Below, in pieces: positions 57,521-64,000 of a DNA stretch of 64,000 nt. The stretch is from NCBI RefSeq assembly GCF_003573695.1, contig NC_039358.1, positions 232,513,560 to 232,577,559 of the forward strand, written 5' to 3'. Position 1 is the stretch's first letter, and every line of letters starts with the position of its first letter. The translations under genes and the position numbers were made by a program. The notes beneath the pieces were generated by a model that did no database searches, was not told where the DNA came from, and saw only the letters and a program-made list of their open reading frames with translations. The stretch comes from Papaver somniferum. Its lineage: Eukaryota > Streptophyta > Magnoliopsida > Ranunculales > Papaveraceae.

Positions 57521-59587
57521 TTATACTGAACATTGTTCTTGCGACAAATTAAAGTTCACCGTCGAACAAAGGTATATAGCAGTAAGATTACTCCGCAAAC
57601 AAAGATACAAATATATATGTAGTAAGATTTTTGCAATCTTTTGCAGTACGATTACTCCGAAATTAACTATATGCTCAGACAACTACCAAAATTTATGTCA
57701 GATCAACAAGTCATAATCTAATATTCTAATGCAATCAAAACGTACTTAGAAATTCAGATGGCATACAATCAATAATTAATCACTGTCACAAAAGCTAATC
57801 AATGTCTTTGATAAATATCAAATAATCCTCACAGTAGCATATAATGATTGCATGCGGTAGCGGTAATCAGAGTGGAAAGAAGATATATAACCCAAACAAG
57901 GAAAATTAAACTTTTCATATTGTTGGAATAAAAAACAAATATTGACTGTCTTAACTAACACAACAGAAAGGAGTTGGTTTCCTCAAATCACAATGGAAGT
58001 ATTACACACAATTTATCAAACAGATTGTGTACAACCCAATTTTCCTGAAGATGAACAAACTAGGGAAGTTCCAATTACATAACAAGCAACATGAATATAA
58101 CAGAGAATTCTAAGAATCAAAATTAATTTATTTGGAAATTGTATTGGAACCGTCAACGGTGCAAAAAAAAATTGGAAGTAAGTCTAGCCTAGATAAAATA
58201 ATACCTTTGATGTTAGCATGCACTCGAATAACATCAAATAATCGAACATAATCAAGTAGAAGAAAACTCTCGGATTAAGAAGCTAAATGAAGATTTTGGC
58301 TTCAATGAAAACAAAGAAAGTTTTTTCATGTTTTTCTTTCCTGTATTTATCTGTCTAAGAATATTGTATTTTTGGAATCCAAAAGGTAACGGTTTACCAG
58401 TAGATTTAACGCGCACTTAACGATCGCATTGGTTGGCACCATGCTCAATTTTATCCACACTCAGAAACGGATATGAGGCTAGTCGAAATATAAATTTTCT
58501 AAACTATTATTAGTTTTAGTATTGATTAGTAATAGTAATTACATACTATTATTTTATATATATATTTTTAGTTAAAAGGGTGTGTTGATATAACCCGTAG
58601 GAGTAAGAAGAGCATTCCCCTTAATATAAAGTCAAAGACGTAAACTTTTCTAGGCCAAATAGATAGGAAGAAAACCAATTCAAATGTAGTTTCTTGCACA
58701 TATACCCTTATTAAAATAGTAGATGGGCAGAAAACCAATTTAAATGTAGTGTTTTTGCACATATACCCTTACCAAAGACTATGAGTATTAACAAACTTAA
58801 TTATATGATATTTCCAAGAATAATTAAACTAATCTAATATTTTAGTGGGATAAAAACACTTAATATGGCTGATATAATTCATATGTTTCTTGAAAAATAA
58901 ATCTAATTGATCGTAATGGGATTTTACATAGTAAATGTGTTAAAAAAATGAAAATATAAAAAAAAACTAAAATGTTTCTTAATCTAGGAGGAACTCTCTT
59001 TTCTGCCTTTATATTGGGATGAAGGGAGTAGTTGTTAGTGTTAACCTAATTATATAAGGTACATATTTGTAATAAGAACTTATCGAATGTATAACGATGT
59101 TAGCATTTGATCCTCTAGCCCTTTAGTCATGAATAATCTCTCCATTGTACCATTTCAAACACAGATAAAAATATTTCCCAAATTTAGAATCACATTCAGT
59201 AAAACAAGAATGCCAAATGCAAACATCGATTACACAATCGATAAGATCTTATTACGAACCACTACATTATTTAATTAGATTAACAATCACTACTACTATA
59301 TTGAATCAAGGTGGTTATATCAACCAACCCTTACAATAGATTTTATTACTAATTAATCGTAACAGTATTACTAAATACTGATACTGAACATTAATCAATT
59401 CTCCTAACCAGGTATTCTAACCCTCAATTCGTTGACGTTTTTCAAGAACATTATGATCATATTATCCATCTTCCGCGTAACCCTCGTCTTCAACACCTTT
59501 TACATTTTCGATAAAAACCCAAATAACAAGACAATTTATCAACACATATCATGAGGGAATCACACAACATAAATCCATTTTTTGGAT
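57521..59587. other. AT-rich intergenic
   Basis: No gene recognised. A direct duplication of about 60 bp lies at 58667-58770, with AGAAAACCAATT(C/T)AAATGTAGT and GCACATATACCCTTA in each copy. The bases before the CACTA element (59588-59590) are its target duplication. Confidence 0.5.
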
Positions 59588-61853
59588 CATCACTAGTAGA
59601 AAAATGACTTTTGGTAACAGTTCAACCTTTTGTAAGGTGACAGTTCGGAAATTACCTGTTACTAAATATTAAGTTGTTGAATAATAGTAACAGTTCATGT
59701 AAGAACTGTTACATAAAGCTTCCGTTTTTAGGTACCGTATGATAACATTTTAAAACTGTCATCTAAGTTGTCTACTGTAACTGTTCTTGAAACAACTGTG
59801 ACTATACATTATATTATGGTAACGGATTTAATATGTCACCGTAGTTCACATTATCGTCACATATTTTGAGACCAACTGTCACTATTTATCTGAGATAGTG
59901 TGCGTCATACCTAGTTATCAGGGCAGCCTGTTCGGAAAAATTAACGAAGCAGACGAGGTTTTCTGCTCAACAACACCAAGATGAAGAAGAAAAATTTGGT
60001 TCTAGACTAGTGCATCGCAGTTCACTTCTTGGTTTCATCTTGTTGCACAAGAGCTCCCCCGGCTAGCCCGGATCGTATGGAATAAGAGAGATTTGATGCC
60101 ATATGTGAAGATTCGATCGGGAAAATAGAGAAGGAAAGAAAGCTTACCCCCACCCTAGACCTATTTCCCTATTTCATTGTTCTTTTCAACAGAAGAAAAA
60201 ACACCACCTCCTTCGAAATCTTCACAACTCCGCCACCATCCTCCGTCTTCCCACCATCACCACCCTCATCCCCGTTCACCAGTCCAGCACCACCTTCTCC
60301 TCATTATACTCATTCTTTATATGTTTCTCTAACCTCCAGTTCACTCACCACAGAAACGAAATCTTTTGATCAGTTTTGATCAAAATCAATGAGTAGGTGG
60401 ATAAATTGGTGATAATTAGGTATGTATTCTTCTTTAATATATTGTGTGTTCCTGGTTCTCGATTTGTTTGAAATTCAAAATTGAACCCTAGGTTTCGTTA
60501 ACGTTTGATTTCTTTTTTTTTGGGGGGGTGGGGGGTGGGAGGGGGAGTTTCAATTTAGGTTAAAATATAAAGATTAATATTATGATATGGATTTGATTTA
60601 ATTTCATTCTGAGTTCTTTCGAACCACTCAAAGGGATAGTGAATCTGGATGAAGGTAAGAACCAGGATATAGAGTTTCTCTGTTATATTCTGAAATCCTG
60701 TGAATTCATTGCTCCGTAAGATTCTGAAATAAATAAACCGAATAAAATTTAGCAGGCAAGGATGCTCACAAATCTAGTACGATGGATGGCGGTATCTCAT
60801 GCGAAATCAGCCCTCATGTTGTAAGTTAATTTACTTTTTGAAGTTGGCAGGAAATTTTGGAGTTTTTTAGGTGTCACATGGAGATTTTCTGCTTTACAAC
60901 ACGGGAAACAAATGGTGATACATCCATTAGTGATGAGCACAGATTAGATTCTTATATTTGAATAGGAGAAAACTAGGAAGTTAATAAATCTGAAATGCAA
61001 TAATAATCATGAGGTGACGAAAGTTTGTTCTTTGATTTCTTTTGATCTTCTGCACTGAGTCAATAATATGAGATGTGATCCTATAAGCTTCCAGTTTCTG
61101 ATATGACTCATTGTATTACTTTTATTTGTCATTAAAATACATGCATAACTTCATGGTTTTATATAATTGGAACCGTCAAACCCAGGAACATAAATGTTTG
61201 GCTCAACAATTTTGTAGCCCTCCCTTTAAATTATGTGGTTGAACAAGGTTCTGGGATGCAGAACTCCTTGTTTGTAGTATTTTCCAGTTATTGTTGAACG
61301 TTTTTAGTTATTACTACCCTATAAACTTTACACAATGTTTTGTTGAGTGTTGTTGATCCCAGATAGTATTACCACTGTTGGCTACCAGCTTATGAGCAAC
61401 TTGTAAAATTGGTTCTAATCTGAAACTACCTTGTCCAGTGTAACCACTGGGATTTCTCAAGTTCGTACGTTCGATTAAAATTCACAAGTTAATTTCTGAG
61501 TATAATTTAACTACCATGAGGAATCATATTTATACTTATAGTCACGGATCTAGTTAGCCCAAGCATCAGTAATTGCATGTTGAATATTAAGATAAATCCT
61601 GAACTGATATTCTCAGCATTTGATCTTGATATGTTGTATTTGCTTGTTTTATGGTGTAAAGCTCCTTGTGGTTAGGTAATACATTATTCACTTTTACTTT
61701 GTAAGAAGATGGAGACTACATTAATGTTTCCAGTTACGAGAAGGTACTAGACAAAAAAAGGTACTAGACAATAAAACTCATTAGCTTTTCTTGGTCTTTC
61801 TCTGATCAGTTGGTTCACTAATTACACAAGATTGTTTTATGTAATGTATACAG

Positions 61854-61966
61854 CTGGTACTGAGCTTGTTTTCACTCTTACTAATCAAATGATTCTGGTT
61901 CCAGATGATACTCCACTTCTATCTAATGGGTTTCACTTCATACCATTGGGTACAAGAACAGTTGAG
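61854..61966 (+). pseudogene. Captured exon resembling the HD-ZIP III START domain
   Basis: Preceded by TGTATACAG and followed by GTCATA, consistent with splice sites. The translation contains GTELVFTLTNQM, VPDDTPLLSNGF and HFIPL. Class III HD-ZIP transcription factors have ELVFAPID-type, DDAPLLPSGF and IIPL blocks at the same spacing near the end of the START domain. The usual FAPID part is changed, and an insertion of about two residues separates the blocks. Lying within a CACTA element, it is best read as a captured, decayed gene fragment. Only this exon is recognisable. Confidence 0.5.
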
Positions 61967-62452
61967 GTCATATTTTTTTTTTTGTTGGTTTACTATGCGG
62001 AATTTTTTCATAACTAAGGTAATATGTAGGAAGTGTGATCTCATCCTTCTGGTCCAGGACTCTAAGTGGGGACAAATCTATCTATTGCCTCTATCAAAGC
62101 TCCTACTGATCTTGCTCAATGGATCTACCAGAATTACAGGAAAGTCACTTGAAATACCATTGTTGATCCACTTCCTTCTTTAGATTTCCCCCCTAACTTA
62201 CTTGTTTTCTAATCGAAAATATGTTCCATTTTCCACTTTGGGACAGATATACTCAAGTCAAATAGGAAGGTGTTGTATTTTGCTGCTCCTTCAAGGTATG
62301 GTTATGTTCTTGAAATGTTTTATGTAATTTAAATATGTGGCTTAAGAACTGTATGAGGTTGTATCCACATAATTGCATTTTGCATGAACTTTGAGTTGTT
62401 CTTGCAGTTAGACATGCAACAGATCACACAGGTAGCTAGATATTTAGGATAT

Positions 62453-62550
62453 AACTTGATTTATATTTGACAGGTCAAGTCGAAAAACTTCATGGAAGAA
62501 CTTGTGCAAGGATAACCCGAAAAACTTCATGAAGGAAATTGTGCAAAGGT
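62453..62550 (+). repeat. Short direct repeat in the CACTA element
   Basis: CGAAAAACTTCATG(G/A)A(A/G)GAA and TTGTGCAA occur twice about 39 bp apart, after a TTTGACAG acceptor-like sequence. Possibly a duplicated exon end. Confidence 0.55.
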
Positions 62551-63405
62551 AACTACTTTCAAGAAAAAAGTATCACAAGGGAGATATGATGGAAGTACAT
62601 AAACACTTAACAATTACACACCATGTATAAAGGAGAACAATGGAATGGAAAATATGAGTTAATTACGCACAAGATGCTTTCTTTTAAGATTATTTTTTTC
62701 ACTTTTTTCTTCTTTTTTTGGTGTTTTTCCTTCCCCAGATCAAATGTTATCATTTCTTTTTGGATATTGGCATTTAACTTATTTGATTTTATAAATAATC
62801 TTAAAGCATTAAGGATACATTAATTTATATGGAAGTACATTTGTGTAATATTTTAATTATTCCTAAATAATAACCTCGGTCTAGACCTGCACCCAAACAG
62901 ATTTGAAGCCATTGGGTCTCCCATAAAAAACTCTCAACCAATAATCTAAGCCCATATCTTCACCTATCTGAAACCATCGGGTCTACCCGTTTAAAGTGAC
63001 ATATAATGACACTTTATAAAATCATATGTTACTTTTACCCAAAATATAGTAACAGTTTCGTAAAAAGATGTCATTGTAATAGGAGTACGATGACAGTTTA
63101 AGAAAAATTTATTATGATAGCTCCAATAGTAGCAACAGTTTGTTGTTAAATATGTTACAATAAACTGTCAATTGTAACGGTTTTTACAGAAACAGTTACC
63201 GTAGTAACTATTTGGCAACATAAATTTGTGCAAACTGTTGTGGAAGGTAGACATGAATAACAATTTTAAAATTTATGCAACGTTTTTCAAGAACCATTCT
63301 GTAGCAGTTTTTATAAACTTTTCGCAGAAAAAAATAAAACTGTTACAGAAATAGTACGATAACAGTTTATACCTGTCGCCAAATGTCATTTTTCTACTAG
63401 TGCAT

Positions 63406-64000
63406 GCAATTCTTTACACGTAATGAACTTAGGCCACCCTATCTTTAATGTTGATCCGGCGGGGAAGTTTGTCATCGCTGCAAATAAAATAAAATAAAAT
63501 AAAATAATAAAATAATACCAATCCCAACCAAATAATTGACCCCATAATACTTAAAATCACAATATAACAAACAAATGTGCTAGTGCAAGTATGTTAATAC
63601 AGTAAGACAAGTAATATCACACTTTTAATAACTAACTAATTATAAAAGTTTTAAGCTCTAACTTCAAGTCCTTATTTGAATGCTTTTTTTATCCCATTCT
63701 TAAAAAATATTAGGTCAAAATCTTTTGTACATTCAAAAACAAGTTGGAAACGTTATTCTTCGTAGGGTTTCATTCATCCAAAGCTAAAAAAACTTGGTAT
63801 CTTCTACATGAAGACTATGGAGGAAACAAGAAGGTAAAAGAATCAAATTTTAAATCTTATATAAGATATTATGAAAATATTAATATGAAAGATATAATGA
63901 AATATTTATGTGTGGTGATAAGTCGGAAGAAGAAAAGATCTGTAAGAATATTTTGACTTGTTTACTGGAAAAATCTCAACCTTTTAATTGTGGTTGTTTT
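63406..64000. other. AT-rich intergenic with AAAAT microsatellite
   Basis: An (AAAAT)n tract lies at about 63482-63520. A 70-codon frame at 63744-63956 has no recognised motif. Confidence 0.5.

Larger units (their letters stand above)
59591..63402. mobile_element. CACTA transposon, non-autonomous, 3.8 kb
   Basis: Termini CACTAGTAGAAAAATGAC and its inverted match at 63385-63402 continue as about 30-bp inverted repeats with few mismatches. A 3-bp duplication CAT flanks it (59588-59590 and 63403-63405). Subterminal AACAGTT/AACTGT motifs fill 59610-59910 and 63000-63380. No transposase is seen. The middle (60000-62600) has host-gene texture: alternating T-rich and exon-like stretches, including one at 61854-61966. 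Confidence 0.92.

Overview
This window is nuclear DNA from a flowering plant with a TE-rich genome. The evidence is the transposon set: plant Ty3/gypsy Athila-type, several Ty1/copia lineages, CACTA, hAT, Mutator-like, Stowaway, and LINE tails with plant-type 3' ends. It also holds plastid-derived DNA and F-box genes of the large plant F-box/FBA family. I cannot fix the species from the sequence; a eudicot is likely. No intact, convincing host protein-coding gene is present. By my boundaries roughly three quarters of the window is mobile-element DNA.

Layout. 1-10413: a young Athila-type gypsy element, its 5' LTR cut by the window edge. 10414-14300: a 150-bp tandem repeat, a CACTA end, a LINE endonuclease fragment and a duplicated spacer. 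14301-20829: a complete copia element with TSD GGTAT. 20835-21862: spacer from a vanished F-box locus. 21867-25716: a short-LTR copia that has lost gag. 26801-28355: second copy of the duplicated spacer, carrying a hAT MITE and another MITE. 28752-32242: a probable Mutator-like element with CCA repeats and a tRNA-like sequence. 32330-42130: two F-box pseudogenes; the first is cut by a Stowaway, a Mutator-type MITE and a copia element. 42652-43345: a hAT element. 43354-44165: third spacer copy. 44210-45940: a Mutator-like element with a perfect 9-bp TSD. 46010-49570: a copia element with collapsed gag and lost 3' end. 49799-50640: two LINE tails. 50657-51445: third F-box pseudogene, without its F-box. 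53640-57520: a badly decayed reverse-strand copia that carries plastid DNA. 59591-63402: a CACTA element with a captured exon-like segment.

The unifying structure is a small tandem array of one F-box locus. Three collinear paralogous units (about 12.6-21.9 kb, 26.8-41.5 kb and 43.4-51.6 kb) share spacer blocks in the same order. Each unit was broken differently: F-box gene deleted, F-box gene split by three insertions, or F-box domain deleted. The paralogs serve as empty sites that date several insertions after the duplications. I found no new enzymatic or defence system. The strongest unusual items are the F-box array, the two-piece plastid insert, the CACTA exon capture, the AUA-anticodon tRNA-like cloverleaf and the gag-less copia elements.
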